Assembly (NCBI GenBank): GCA_018894105.1
Contig: CM032129.1
Span: 29,715,468 to 29,779,467 of the forward strand
Source: Jacaranda mimosifolia
Taxonomy: Eukaryota > Streptophyta > Magnoliopsida > Lamiales > Bignoniaceae
DNA length: 64,000 bases
Reading direction: 5' to 3'
Positions 1-12,339 of this stretch are shown here, one piece after another. The number at the start of each line of letters is the position of its first letter. The first letter of the stretch is position 1. The position numbers were made by a program, and so were the translations under genes. The notes below the pieces were generated by a model. It saw only the letters and a program-made list of their open reading frames with translations, was not told where the DNA came from and made no database searches.

Positions 1-225
1 TTTCCTTCATCTTGCATTATCTTTGCAAGAGCATATGCTAGCAAAGGGTGATGACAAGAGGAAAAGTGGAATATGAGTGAGAAGAACACACTCAGTTTAT
101 GTCTAGATGCAACAAAATAAGAATTGTTTTCCATCTGCATCAACCACCAGAGATAAAGGTATAATTCAACTTGATAACATATAATTGATCTTCATAATAA
201 CCATTAGCAGACTATCATTACATAC

Positions 226-2158
226 CTCAATCTGCACATTAACTGATCCTAAATTTTCAGCTGCCACAGTCCGAATGCTTGCAAGAGACAAAGTGACAAG
301 TGACAGAGTTCGTGTAACAGTAAAATGTCTGGAAGAAATTCAAGGGGATTGTGGAAAAACCTTAGAACACGTTACTCTATCATAGCACTGTCAGTAAGTT
401 GAAAACAAGCATGGAGCTTAGGAAAAATATCCATAGTCATCAAGAGAAAAAGAATATAATAATATTCAAAATTACATGTGATAATTTACTGACTTGAAAT
501 CAAGAAGTGGATGGACCAGCTCGTTGTGTTCCAGGGACATTTCAACAAGACCAGTGTATACTGTCTCAGTTCAACTGCTCAGAGTTGCCAGCAAAAATTA
601 GGAATGCCTATATTGGCAAAAATAGATTGAGTACAACATTGTTTACTACTCTTCTGAACTTATTTTTCAAGAATTGATATAGCTGAAGTGACAGCTACAT
701 TTATCCACTCAAGTAAGCACAAATGAAAACTTCCAAATTCTTACCAGGCACAGAAGCAAGCATGTTGAAGTCTACTGCAAAAACCTTTTAAGTTTTTCAG
801 CGAACCAAGCTAAAGTGGCAAGACTTAGAGCTTGTTATTATCAAGGAATAGTTTCTCAATTAGAGGAAGCTGAGTAATTTCAACTGGAAATGCCTGACCA
901 TGATGAAAAGTAAGTAAATATAGGCAAATTATATAGTCGAACTGCTCTTGAGAAGATATTCTACTTGTTTAATAAAATAATCAGAAACTGATTCTCCAAA
1001 TGGAAGCAATTCGTCGGTCAGTTCAAGCATTCTTAAGCGGGACCAACATCAAAGAGATACAAAACTACACAGTCCCTGACGACTGGTAACTGCAGATGTA
1101 TAAAGATCAAGCTTTACAATGAACAAGCCAAGGAGCTTTTAAGGAGTAGAACTAACCACCAAAACCATTTGCATAGGAGTAAATAAACAAAGATTATTTA
1201 AGAACCAATATACTCAAACACTTGAACAAAAATTCCCACTTAGACTTTGAGAACTAAAAAACAAATTAAACTTCAGCAGTTCCAAAACTAATTAAATTAG
1301 TAATGAAGCAATGAGTATGACAGTGACCATAGATAGCATAAGGACAAAGACAATCATATACAGGAAAACAAAGAACACGCATCATGTGCTCAAGTAATAC
1401 AGAAAACAACCTCTCATAAAGAATAAAAGTGAAAATTGACCATCAGACTTAGTCTAAACATTCTCCAATGCACTCAAAACTCAAGGAATTATCTATAGCA
1501 TTCAAAACTTGATGGGCATACAAAATCCAAACCCATAGACAATACAATTTTTTGTTTAAGAAAGGACCCACGTTAATCCAAGACCACAGAGGCTGACAAC
1601 AGGAATATTTTGCCAATGCTTCAAGAATCCAGGCCCCACAATCATCCCATCTGCAATTCTATTGGCCAAATTCAACTTCATAAGCTTTCTCAAAACCCCA
1701 TTCCACCATCACTCTGCTTCCTGAACCCCCAGCCCTCGACATGATAATCCCCTTCAACAACTACCTCCTCGTCACAACTCTAATCAGCATGCCCACCCCC
1801 ATCCGCTCTCCTCCAGAATTCTCCAATTATCCTCGCCGTCCATGGTTTTTCCCATATTCTCCTCCCCATTTTCAGCCCTCTTCCTCAATTCGATTTCGAC
1901 GGTGTCCTCCGGCAGGGGCAAGGAGACCACAAGGTCCATAACCTGAGAGTGAAGCCTCGACACGATTTCATCCTGCCATCTCCGGTGTTTCAATCGAGGT
2001 CAACCCTAAACCCTAGAATTCTTGATTGTGTTGATGGTGGCAACACCCTAAAACGAAGACGTCGGGGCAACGTAATCGAGGATGGCGGCGTCGGAGCCGT
2101 AACTCAACGTCGGGTGGAAGGTTTCCGATGGGCGCTTCCGACCCAGTGCCAACGACAT
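226..2158 (-). pseudogene. Patatin-related phospholipase A I (pPLA-I) pseudogene, 5' half
   Basis: Read leftwards from the ATG at 2156-2158, the minus strand starts MSLALGRKRPSETFHPTLSYG. This matches the N-terminus I know for plant phospholipase A I, the large LRR-armadillo-patatin galactolipase typified by Arabidopsis At1g61850. Further matching pieces follow in order: a QDEIVSRLHSQ...LPLPEDTVEIEL block near 1850-1990, a SRAGGSGS block near 1720, then LRR exons at about 745-893 (EITQLPLIEKLFLDNNKL), 494-574 (LVEMSLEHNELVHPLLDF) and 226-387 (NPLEFLPDIL...ENLGSVNVQIE). Intron borders are still visible, for example GTAAGA after 745 and GTATGT after 226. The reading frame is destroyed by in-frame stops after TSSF, in VVTRR-stop-LLKG, after NNKL and after AMIE, and by several frameshifts. 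The armadillo and patatin domains would lie beyond the left edge. Identification rests on remembered family sequence. Confidence 0.82.
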
Positions 2159-2935
2159 TAATGGGCTTTTCTCCAAATATCTTCTTCTTTGTTTTCTTGA
2201 AATTCTTTTTGATTAACAACGTTGTAATCCGGTCATATGGGAATCAAGAATGCTGAACCTGATAAATTGAAAGACAGAATATTTTTGAAAGGTGTGTAAA
2301 AAAGATTTGCATACATATGCATTATAAATACACTCACTCAATTTTCCATACATATATATAAAGATTGTCAGATCTGAAACTGAAGGAGAGATTGCGTGTG
2401 AACGCCCGTGGATGAAAATCATCAATCAATGCAAGAACCTTATGTGGAAACAAAAGATTTTAATCGATATGCATTGTATGTGTGTAGTCCCAACGGTCGT
2501 TTCTGTCATGTAGGATTTGGCGGTTTTCCTCGTAACCAATAATACGGCGTCGCGCGGTCGATATGCAAAATGGAAACTTTGCTATTTCTTTTCTTTGCTC
2601 TCCACCAATAGAATAATTTCAATTGAAAAAACATATAGAATTATCGTAATTGTACATTTGTGGAGATTTAGAAATTTCAAAACAAATTAAAATATTTTTG
2701 AGAAAATGCCATTCAAGTATTTAAAAAATATTCAATATCGATCAATCAAAAGGCCCTACCAAATTAAGTCAAATGGGATTTATATGATTGATTGGATGAC
2801 CGATATAGGGTTAAATTAAAGATAAAAATAGGATCATTAGAGAAATTTTTTTTAAAATAAAATAAAATTCAAGTTATTAGAAATTTTAGAATTGTAAAAG
2901 ATTATTCTTTAATTCATCGCTCTTCTGAAACTTAG
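2159..2935. other. Intergenic, upstream of the phospholipase pseudogene
   Basis: No coding potential is seen. The segment is AT-rich. If the pseudogene ever had a promoter it would be here, but I see no convincing TATA box at the right distance. Confidence 0.4.
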
Positions 2936-3232
2936 AGGGTGTTTGGGTAAGCTTATAACTCCACAAAACATCTTATAAGATATTTAAAAACTTATAAGTT
3001 GGTAAAACATGTTTGGTAATTTTTTTTTTAAAAAGAACTTATAAGATCCTAAAATAAGATGTTAAAAGTTTATAAGCTCTTTTAAAAAAAGTAAGAAGAC
3101 CCTAACTTATTTTTAAAATCTTAACAAAGTCCTTTATTTTGAATTATTTAAATTATAAAATTATCAGTATTAACATTTTATAAGCTTCAAAATCTTATTT
3201 TATCCAAACATTTCAATAATTTTGATGAGGGT
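2936..3232. repeat. MITE-like repeat, 'GAGGGTGTTTGG' family, copy 1
   Basis: The left end reads GAGGGTGTTTGGGTAAGCTT and is followed by short repeats of CTTATAAG/ACTTATAAGTT. Its internal sequence resembles the copies at 7920-8312, 9525-9945 and 20976-21297. The right end is not clear and may be lost next to the LTR-like block that begins at 3239. Confidence 0.5.
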
Positions 3233-3238
3233 AAAAGC

Positions 3239-4375
3239 TGTATATAGCTAGATTGGGATGGAATCTGGTGGATCGACCTACCTGGCCGAGTGAATGAGCT
3301 CCACAGATACCTGGGTTGAGTCCTGCAACCACGAGCAAACGTCAGGCTAGCCGAGATGCCCTCGGCATAAGCTCTCCGACGCTCAAGTTAGTATGAGGTC
3401 GGGTAGAAAAGGAGCAGCAGAGTAAGGGCTTTGTAGTATAGAATGACATACCTTTAAAATGCTGGAATTGGGATATTTATAGCCCCAAGTAGGAGATCAA
3501 AATGTCCATGGTACCCTTGCTCTTGCAGGGAGGACCTTTGTCATTGCTTTAGGGTTTTTAGATCTTTTCCTTATTTGAAATCCTCTTCCAGGTGGCGCCC
3601 CCACATCCTTTTGGGATATGGTGGAGATCTCACATTTAATGCAGAGGCAAGCCGCCTGTATATTTAATGTGGCAGAGTAGTGGTTGAGTGCATTAAATGC
3701 GACAGCGACTGGTGGTGAGAGAAACCTTCCTATCTCAGAGGTCGACCTCTTCTGGTCAAGATATCTCACTGACCGAATCTCTCTGACCACTCTGGTCGAG
3801 TGCATGACCTCTTCTGGTCGAGATATTCTGGTCGACCTCTTCTGGTCGAGATGTCCGCGGTCGTGGGCTTCACCGCTCACTCTGGTCAAATACATGACCT
3901 CTCTGGTCGACTTCTTCTGGTCGACCTCTTCTCGTCGAGATGTCTACTGCCGTGGGTCTATCCGCCCACTCTGGTCAAGTGCATGACCTCTCTGGTCGAT
4001 CTATTCTTGGGCCTGGGATGGTTCTATTGGGCTTGTTGGGCTCGTCTTACTTCCCCATATCAGGAGTCCCCCCACTCCCGAGTCCTAATCAAGCTCGTGA
4101 TGAGAAGGAGTAGGGAGTAGCTGATTTTCTTCAATGACTGATTGAAAACCAACTTGATCATGCGACTACGAGGTCGACTCGATCATTCTTGAATAACGAG
4201 GTCGACTACGTGGTCAACTTGCCAATTTGATCATGCGACTACGGGGTCGACCTGATCTTTCTTTAGGAGCGGGGTCGACTTGATCATGCGACTACGGGTC
4301 GACTTGATCATTCTTCAATACCGGAGTCGACTACGGGGTCGACTTGATCATGCGACTACGAGGTCGACTTGATCA
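3239..4375 (-). mobile_element. Probable solo LTR or LTR fragment
   Basis: Read on the minus strand, the block begins TGATCAAG and ends TATATACA, so it has the TG...CA ends of an LTR. It is much richer in G+C than its surroundings. A TATAAATA box is present on the minus strand at 3474-3481, as expected for a U3 promoter. The 3740-4375 part is made of degenerate short repeats built on GTCGAC, CTCTTCTGGTCGA and GATCATGCGACTACG. No 5-bp target duplication is obvious (AAAGC on one side, GGTAG on the other) and no internal retrotransposon genes adjoin it. The ends are therefore provisional. Confidence 0.5.
3474..3481 (-). promoter_or_regulatory. TATA box of the probable solo LTR
   Basis: The minus strand reads TATAAATA followed by TCCC. 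It sits about 900 bp into the minus-strand-oriented LTR-like block and would start transcription towards lower coordinates. Confidence 0.4.
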
Positions 4376-4842
4376 GGTAGGTTATACTTTATAGTAATAG
4401 TTATGATATAAATATAATAAAAAATAAAAATATGAACATTATAGATACATTACTTGAAAACATATCAAAAAAGAGTTAGGTATTTTATTAATAGTATAGA
4501 TAAGATAATTTTTGCGTTAAATCTATTAAGTAGTAAAGTCAAAATAATATTGTTAGAGTTGACCGAAAGAGACTAGCTATAGTAGAATCAAATATCAATT
4601 AAATGCATGTCCTTTATTGTCTTGAATTAAAGAAGAAACATAATTAAGATATGTGGTGTCCAATAATAAAGGTTAATGATTATCGAGGACGTCCAGTTTC
4701 AATAATAGGGGTTAGTGATTGTCGCGTTCGACACTATCGACGTAATTACATCTCAAAGTGTTTCGATCTGTTAGATTAAGAACTCATCGAATTTTGCATA
4801 CGTCTTATTTTGTTTTTAGTCATTTTATTACATATAAATCTA
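4376..4842. other. Intergenic, nothing recognised
   Basis: AT-rich unique-looking sequence with no credible ORF, repeat or RNA gene. Confidence 0.4.
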
Positions 4843-6402
4843 GGCCATGTTCTTATACATTTTCCCAAAAAAAAAATTCAACCTCCCAAAAAATTTCAAA
4901 ATGAATGCACGTTCTCGAATATTTTTCCCCAAAAAATTCAAATTTTATACCCCAATAACCCCTGTCAATTCACCAAAAAAATCCTACACCATAAAAATCA
5001 CATCTACCTCCTCACTTTTCTCACTCTACCTTTTACATCACTAATTCATTTATCATTCTCCTACTTCACTTATTTATATATATATATATATACACACATA
5101 CATACATACATAAATATTAAAATTTTACTAGGTAAAAAAATTATAAAACTTATGTTTACAAATTTAATTAAACTAATTGTCGAAAAAATAAAATAAATTT
5201 AATTAAATATTATTTATATTATTACTAAATAATTTATTTATTGAATAACATATTAAATTAATTAAATTTACTTATTAAGTAAATAATGTATTAGTTATAT
5301 TTAATATTTAATGTATTAATTAAAATTATATTTATTCATTTAATAAATATCTTAAGATGTTTTAATTTGATATAATAAATAAATAAATCTTCTTCAAAAA
5401 AAAATTCTTCATTAAATATTAATCTTCACATTTATTTTAAATTATAATAAAAAATTTGATTATAGGGTGATACTTATGTAATAATCTATTAAGTTTAATA
5501 AATTAATATTGATATGCTTAAAGTAATTGTTCAGAGAATTAATTAAATTTAAGTGAAATTATTTGATTATTACTAAGTAATTTATTTACTAAATAAAGTA
5601 TTAATTAAATAATGAGTTAAAATAATTAAGTAATCTATTAAATTAATTAATTTAAATAACTTATTATTTATATATTAATTATATTTCATATTTTATGTAT
5701 AATTAAATATTATGTTTATTTATTTAATAAATAATTTAAGATGATGTAATTTCATATAATATAATATTATTTATTTTTTTAATTTGATGAATTGTTATTA
5801 AGCCTTATATATATAAATTATTACAAAATTATTTATTTTAATAAATAACTAAATTTTATTTATAAATAAATTGTAAGTAATAAATAGTTAAATAATTATA
5901 TTTTAACTAATAAATATTAATTAGTTTATAATTAATGTATAGTAATTAATTTTTTATAAGTCGATATTAATAATTATGATATAAGCTAATTTTTTGTAAT
6001 TAAAATATAGTTATGATTTCATGAATAATTAATATACCAAATAATACATCATTTACTAATATTAAATTTATAAAAATATAGATTTCAAAAATAAATAATC
6101 AATTAAATTAATTAAACTCATATTTCAATCATTACATCCAATTATAAGAATACACATATATAATACATAAAAAAATCATTTTCACCCTACAAACCCAACA
6201 ACAACAAAAAAACTAATTTGACATTTACAGTAAAATTTGCCTCTCCCCAAAACATAAAGAAATAAACAACTCATTCTCAAATTATTTTCATATTTTTTCA
6301 AAACAGAAAGAAACATGTGGCATATTTTTTCAAATTTTTTCCCAAAAACTCATTACCTCAAATTTTTTTCTAGAAAATGGTCAAAACATAAAAGAACAAG
6401 CC
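4843..6402. mobile_element. 1.56-kb very AT-rich non-autonomous TIR element
   Basis: The left end GGCCATGTTCTTATACATTT and the inverted right end GGCTTGTTCTTTTATGTTTT are related inverted repeats. Both flanks carry TCTA (4839-4842 and 6403-6406), a candidate target duplication of 3-4 bp. The middle (about 5100-6150) is almost entirely A and T, mainly TAATTAAAT and TTTATTAA motifs. The right part resembles the inverted copies near 22000 and 56900. No transposase is encoded. Confidence 0.5.
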
Positions 6403-6406
6403 TCTA

Positions 6407-7919
6407 GTGAAGTGAAATTGAAATTAGCCCACTTTGGCTTAGTGCAAAAGTGAAGCATATTCGAAATTTTTGTGCAATATCATTGGTCCAGAAAGAATTT
6501 ATTGATTTATTTTCTGAAAATTTTAGTTATTTTTAAAGATGCACAAGTGAAAAAACACCGATTGTCTGATTTTGTGAAGGTGGGTGAGCCACAAAATGAC
6601 AATGGGACCATGGTCCCATACATGGACGGATTTGGGGGTTGGGGGCGAGCCACCCCCACCCCAACCACCAACCCAACTTTGTGTGCGTGTAATGTGTGTA
6701 TATATGTGTGTTATATATATTAAAAGTTTTAGCACTAGTTAATTTAAATTTTGAAAGAATAAATAGTTAATATTAATTAAAATAATTACTTTTTAATTAA
6801 TATTCATTAATTTTAAAAAATTTAACTTTTCTTAATTGTGTGTTAAATAAAAAATTAATTATTTATATTTATTGAATTAAATGAATTGATTTTTAATTAA
6901 TGATGAAAATTAAATTAATTAATTTAACTTTTACCTATTTTAATTTTGTAAACTCAACAATTTTAAGTTTCTATTAACAATCAAGTAATGAAGAGTATAA
7001 TTAGGTTAAGCCCATTAGGGTATTTTTATTCTATTTATGTGGGGAAAAAAAAGTTATAGGGGTTTAGTTATAAAAAAAAACTTAAGGAATTTGTGGAACA
7101 ATCAAATTTTGACTTCAACAAAATTGAAACAAAGAGACAAAAAGTAAATGAATATTTAAAAAAATAATAATTTTTCGTTGTTATTCAACAACTACAAGTG
7201 AAATTTTTTCCCCTCTATAAATATTATGAAAAAGATGTCCAAAAATAAAACAAAAAATGACTTGTTAGTCAATTGCTTAGTTAATTATATTAAAAATGAT
7301 ATTACAAAAATTTCTAATATTAATTCAATTATTAATGAAATTTATGGTATAAAATATCATTGTGCTCAATTTCAATATAGATCATGTACTCCAAATTTAT
7401 AAATTATAAAATTTATATTTCAACTTTTATATTTATATAACTTTTGTCTACCCCTACCATACTCTTAATTTTGGATCCGTCATTTGTCTCATGCCTTTTC
7501 CTAGAGCCAAGTGGCCGAACAGCCCCTGCTCCAAGTGCCCTGTTTTCCTTTATATCCATCCTTCTTTGACTTGAATCATTGAACGACATTCAATTCGAAG
7601 GTTCCGTACTCCTTTGGTTCAGATGTTGTTCCCCATGAAAACGAAATAAGAGAAAATTATAAAAATAATGATTTAATTTAAAAAATTTATTGCAAACACC
7701 TAATATGATACGGCATGTTTGGGTGGATTAATATGATTAGAAGATCAAATAAATTAGTTCAAGTACTAGAATTCAACAATAATTTAAAACTATGACTTGG
7801 TTGTCGAAAAATCAAAATCAAATTATACGATGAGTGAATAAAATAAATTTACTCAATTATAAGAATATTTTAATATTTCCTAATCCTAAGAACTGGTTGA
7901 ACGGAAGGCAGAGGATGCT
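6407..7919. other. Intergenic, AT-rich
   Basis: No gene is seen. A short G/C-rich island at 6625-6690 carries GGGTTGGGGG and its complement CCCCCACCCCAACC as a hairpin-like pair. It resembles the cores of the Mutator-like elements at 51-58 kb. The rest is AT-rich. Confidence 0.4.
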
Positions 7920-8312
7920 TAAAAAACTTCTTTAAATTTTTTTTATAAAATCTTATGTCTTATAAAATATTTTTAAAACTTAATTATAAAATATTAAATT
8001 TTATTTTAAAAATAAATGTTGGGTAATTGTTTGGATATATAAAGTGAGATATAAAGTTTATAAAATATTATTAATGTCAGTTGTAATTAAGATGCTGAAA
8101 TTAAAAAAGTTATTGAAGTTTTAAATAATTAGTTAGAACCCTGCCCCTTACTTTTCAAAAAAGAGTTTATAAAATTTTAATATTTTATTTTAAAACTATA
8201 TAAGATCTTTCCTTAATAACTTTATCAAATACTTTATGTATAACATATTTTATAATTCTTAAACATCTTACAAAATTTTTCGAGAAGCTTATAACTTACT
8301 CAAACACGCTCT
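7920..8312 (-). repeat. MITE-like repeat, 'GAGGGTGTTTGG' family, inverted copy
   Basis: The right end reads GAAGCTTATAACTTACTCAA and is followed by ACACGCTCTTA, the inverse of the GAGGGTGTTTGG...AAGCTTATAAG end seen at 2936 and 20976. It lies a few hundred bases downstream of the CYP77B-like gene. Confidence 0.45.
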
Positions 8313-8604
8313 TATGTACTTGTCATACGATCGTGATATAATTTAAGAAAAATGACTAATCACATAATAAGTACAACAAAATCCGTCATATAATAAAATA
8401 GAAATATCATATATTAAATGAGCTTCTAGGGTTACTACAGCAACATCAACACCATTTGACAGCACAGGAAAACAGATTTAACCCATACTCACAACACAAC
8501 TCTCCTAACATCCTAAAAACAGCAACACAAACTTAAAACATAAAACATATGTATTATCATTTAATGTGTTGAGATCCCTTCACGTGACTTGTTCAGACAG
8601 TTAT

Positions 8605-10017
8605 TCAAATCTTAGACCGGGGCAGAATTATTGCTTTGAGTGGATCCTTCATGACAACAGTGAATGCAAATGTCTCAGTCGGGTCGGGCGGGTTGTCCGG
8701 AATCGGGATCCATTTGAATGCCTGGACCATCCTCGCCAGCAGCAAATTCACATGCAACGTCCCCAGACTCCAGGCGGGGCAAATCCTCCGACCCGCCCCG
8801 AACGGCAGCATCTTCACTCCTTTCATTCCGGTGATATCCACCTCCACGCCGTCGCCCGTCAGGAACCTCTCCGGCCGGAACTCGCTGGGATTCTCCCACA
8901 TTTCAGGGTCCTCCGTCAGCCACGCCGTGTAGAACTCCACATTCACGTTTGCTGGAATTGTGTACCCACCTAGCTCGATGTCTTTTGTGGCTGCGTTTTG
9001 AGGAGAATTCTTGAGATAAACAAGGAAGAAATGACACATATATAATTTTCTTAAATTTAAAATAATTTTCTTTTTGGGAAAAAAAACTAAATATGATTTT
9101 TTCATCTCTTTCAAAACACTCAAAACGATATCAAAACATTTCATAATATCCTTCTTCCAACGTTTTCCAATACAAACATATATCACATACAATCATGCAT
9201 ACAAAAGGATACTAATTTGACACCTATAAATTATAACATCTATAGTACTAAAATTTGTCTTCTCCAAAGTCAAATTGAACACGCAATGTTATGTATTCCA
9301 AAATAAAATCAAACAGGCAATGCTATGCAATACTCCAAAACAATTAATTATCTCTACCCAATTTTGAAAATAAAATTAGGTATATGTCATATTTCTTCAA
9401 CTCACTTTCCAAAATATTTGTCTCAAAATAAAAACCAAATCAACATTACTAAAGTGAAACATTCTTTTTGATGAATTAATTAAGGTTGGCGTGGATGTAG
9501 ATAGATAGAGAGAGAGGCTTAGAGGTTGTCTGGTCGAACTTAAAAGCTTATTAAAATATTTGTAAGATATTATGAAATGTTTGATAGAATTTTAAAAAAT
9601 AACTTATAAATTCACAAAACAAAATATTAAGATTTCATAAATTGCTTTTTTTAAAAAAAGGTGTTTAGGGTTCCTAATTTATTTTAAAATTTTTAATTTT
9701 TTAAATTTTAATCATATTACTTAATAATATTTTTTAAATTTCAAAATTTTATTTTATTTAAAACTTTCAAAAAATTATTTATAAATTAAAGATTAATTTA
9801 ACAACTTATAAATTTAAAAAAAATCTTATAAGATGTTGCAGTCAAGTTGAAAATATTTTTAAACCCTATAACTATTAGATCTTATTTTATAAATAAGCTT
9901 GTAAAAAATATTTAGATGAATAAAATTTTAGAATTCATAATTTTTTTTAAATGATCTAAGGATATATGTTCTAGAAACATAATTTAATTTACTTTATTTT
10001 ATTTATTTATTTATTTA

Positions 10018-10070
<53 letters not shown>

Positions 10071-11253
10071 GTAAAGCCTGCAACACGCGGCCTCAAGAAT
10101 CACCTGCATGTGAGAGGAGAAAATGGCTGGGTGGGTGTCTTCTGAATGTTTCTTTGACTATGGCTCCCAGATACGGCATTTTCTCAACTTTGCTTTCTGT
10201 GACCACCCCATTTTTGCCCACGCACCCCACAATTTCTTTGTACAGTTTTTCTTGAATTTCTTGGTTTTGAACCAAGTGGAGCAAAGCCCATTCCACGGTG
10301 GTGGCGCTGGTATCAGTGCCGGCGTTAATGGCTTCAGAGCAAAGAGTCACCATTTCTTCTTCCTCCAGCTTGCCTTTCCCCGGCGGCTCCAGCCCGAACA
10401 ATGAGTCTATATAGGCAGCGCCGAGAGGGCTCGCCATTTCCGACGCGGTGGCGCTAGGGTCTCCTCCGCTCTCCACGAACGCCTTCCTGTCCCTTATCAA
10501 CGGAACCAAACACTCCAACTGCTTCCTCCTCAGCTCCTTCGCTTTCCCCACCTGGCGGCGGAACAGCGGCGTGAGCACCGGCAAGAAATCCGGCAGCTTT
10601 AGCGTTGTCATCAGCATGACATCTTTTAGTACACTTTCGATGACTTTTATGCGGTCTTCAGAAACCTTAACCCCAAAGCACAAGCAGATAAGAACGCTGC
10701 AAATCGTGAGCCTGCAATTGCTCATCACCTCCACGTAACCCACCCGAGAAGCCTCTTCTTGAAGCCGCTTCATGTGGTTCTCCATGGCCCAGTTTCTGAT
10801 CCAGCTGCACTGCTTGATTCTCGCTGGGTTTATAAGCTCCGTCACGAAGTTCCGGCGGAGGGACCGCCACAGAGGACCGTACTCCGCCGAGTTGATGGCG
10901 CATTTCCCGACGCTGAATATGAGCCGGATGGGGGAATCCGGCGGCCGGCTTGCGAAAAGCGAACCCTTCTGCACGAGTGCTTCGTGAGTCAGCTCCGAGC
11001 TGGTGATGATCACCAGAGTCCGCTGTCCCATTTGCATGGTGAAAATTGGACCATATTGTTCACGTAAATCACGCACAACAAAAATGAAATGGCGGCGTTG
11101 GAGGACGACTTGGAATAGATTCCCCACCAGCGGCCACCCCGGCGGCCCTGGCGGGAGGTTTTTTGGCCCTCCGCCGGTGGCTGACCAGTACCGCCACCAT
11201 AGACGGAGGAATACGGCTGCAAAACAGAGCAGTATAATGTCTATCAGTTCCAT
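8605..11253 (-). CDS. Cytochrome P450, CYP77B-like
   Basis: This is a microsomal P450 monooxygenase. The family CYP77 oxidises or epoxidises fatty acids, and Arabidopsis CYP77B1 is the closest protein I know. There are two exons, 11253-10104 and 8990-8605, with a 1113-bp GT-AG intron in phase 1. The product has 511 residues, a normal length. Visible parts are an N-terminal membrane anchor (residues 1-20), the proline hinge PPGPPGWP (34-41), the oxygen-binding AGTDTS (311-316), ETFR of the ExxR pair (368-371), FRPERF (421-426) and the heme loop PFGAGRRICPA with the thiolate Cys454. The intron falls just after LLSHA, between the ExxR and PERF motifs. The start ATG is the first in frame and precedes the anchor. 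The gene looks intact. Substrate and cuticle or seed-oil role are inferred from the family only. Confidence 0.95.
9525..9945 (+). repeat. MITE-like repeat in the CYP77B-like intron
   Basis: This stretch has the same AAAGCTTATTAAAATATTTG, ACTTATAAATTC and CTTATAAGATG words as the GAGGGTGTTTGG family. It fills much of the gene's only intron. Its ends are eroded, so the borders are approximate. Confidence 0.4.
9999..10071. repeat. Compound microsatellite (TTTA)n (GT)n (GA)n
   Basis: A TTTA run is followed by about 14 GT units and then about 11 GA units. It lies within the CYP77B-like intron, 33 bp from the 5' splice site. In the transcript it reads (UC)n then (AC)n directly after the donor. Confidence 0.9.
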
Positions 11254-11316
11254 TATTATTATTATTATTATTTTCTTCTCTTGCTATGGTAGTGGGGAGA
11301 GGTTTAGAGGGTTGAG

Positions 11317-11323
11317 TTATATA
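11317..11323 (-). promoter_or_regulatory. TATA box of the CYP77B-like gene
   Basis: The minus strand reads CTATATAACTC about 64 bp upstream of the ATG at 11253. That leaves a short 5' leader of roughly 30-40 nt that contains a (TAA)n run. Spacing and context fit a plant core promoter. Transcription start is not shown. Confidence 0.6.
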
Positions 11324-11839
11324 GCCAGCGGGGATTTGCCCGATTATATAAAGAAAAACAGATTGGTGAAAGATGTTTTCTTCTATCTACCAACTGGCGG
11401 TATTAAATAATTTGATCAGAAATATTTACAATGATGTACCGGAGGAAATAGACGTATACAGAATTCACAGTTAATGCAGTACACACTCAATTATATATTC
11501 TTGATTTAATTCGAAGCTTGTAAGTAATTTTTCATTAATTAATATTTAATCATACATGAACAAAGTTTTAATCAATAATCAAATTATTCTAGATTTTTAT
11601 TTTTTTTACTTTGTTTTCATATTTGTAAGTAAACATTTAAACATAAAATATTTCATTTTATCACAACCTACATATTTAATGTTTGATAGGATATTCTATA
11701 AATTAAACTTGTGACTATTCTAGATTTTTCTTTTTCATATTTAGAATATTAAAAAGTCGTTCGTGTTTTTCATTTTTAACAAAAAGTAAAACTTGTGATT
11801 TTTTTTATATTTATAGCTAACATTTTAAAACAATAAAAT

Positions 11840-12190
11840 ATATGGTTATATTTTTTGTTTGACTTTATTATATGTTTATTATGTGTTTTGGGAGAATAAA
11901 TTATTGGAGAATATGAAAATTACTTTTTGGTATATTTGTTTATATTTTAGGGAAATATTTTTTACTGTAACAGTTAAATCAATGCTTTTTTTTGTTGGGT
12001 TTTTTGGGTGAAAATGGAATTGAGTAATTATTTTAATGTTAGAATAATAATAAAATATATATGTTGTGTATAATATATATATATATATATATATATTAGA
12101 GAATGTGCATTTTGAAGGAAAAATATGGATATGTTTGGTTATGTTCCCTCAAAACAATATTGTTCCGAGGAAATATAACCAAACAAAGCC
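11840..12190 (+). mobile_element. MITE, 'GGTTATATTTT' family, copy 1
   Basis: The left part reads GGTTATATTTTTTGTTTGAC and the right end reads AAATATAACCAAACAAAGCC. Between them lie the motifs ATTTTGGGAGAATAAATTAT, TACTGTAACAG and TGTGCATTTTGAAGGAAAAA. The same motifs in the same order occur at 20190-20497, and inverted at 21758-22230 and near 57000. Confidence 0.55.
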
Positions 12191-12339
12191 TGTATTTTGT
12201 TAAAATTCATGGCACCATTAATGTTTGATATGAGATTATGACTATTTAGAAATAACTAAAATATATTGGCTAATTAAATAATTTATAACTTTTCATTTTA
12301 TTTTCACGAGATAATAGGATTCACATTGCATTTAACACT

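Noticed and set aside
745..774. A 30-bp micro-exon on the minus strand.
   Set aside because: The flanking sequence also codes for the LRR region once stops and a frameshift are allowed. It is part of a larger decayed exon, 745-893.
10123..11067. Several open frames on the plus strand across the P450 exon.
   Set aside because: They are shadows of the G+C-rich minus-strand CYP77B-like exon and resemble no protein.
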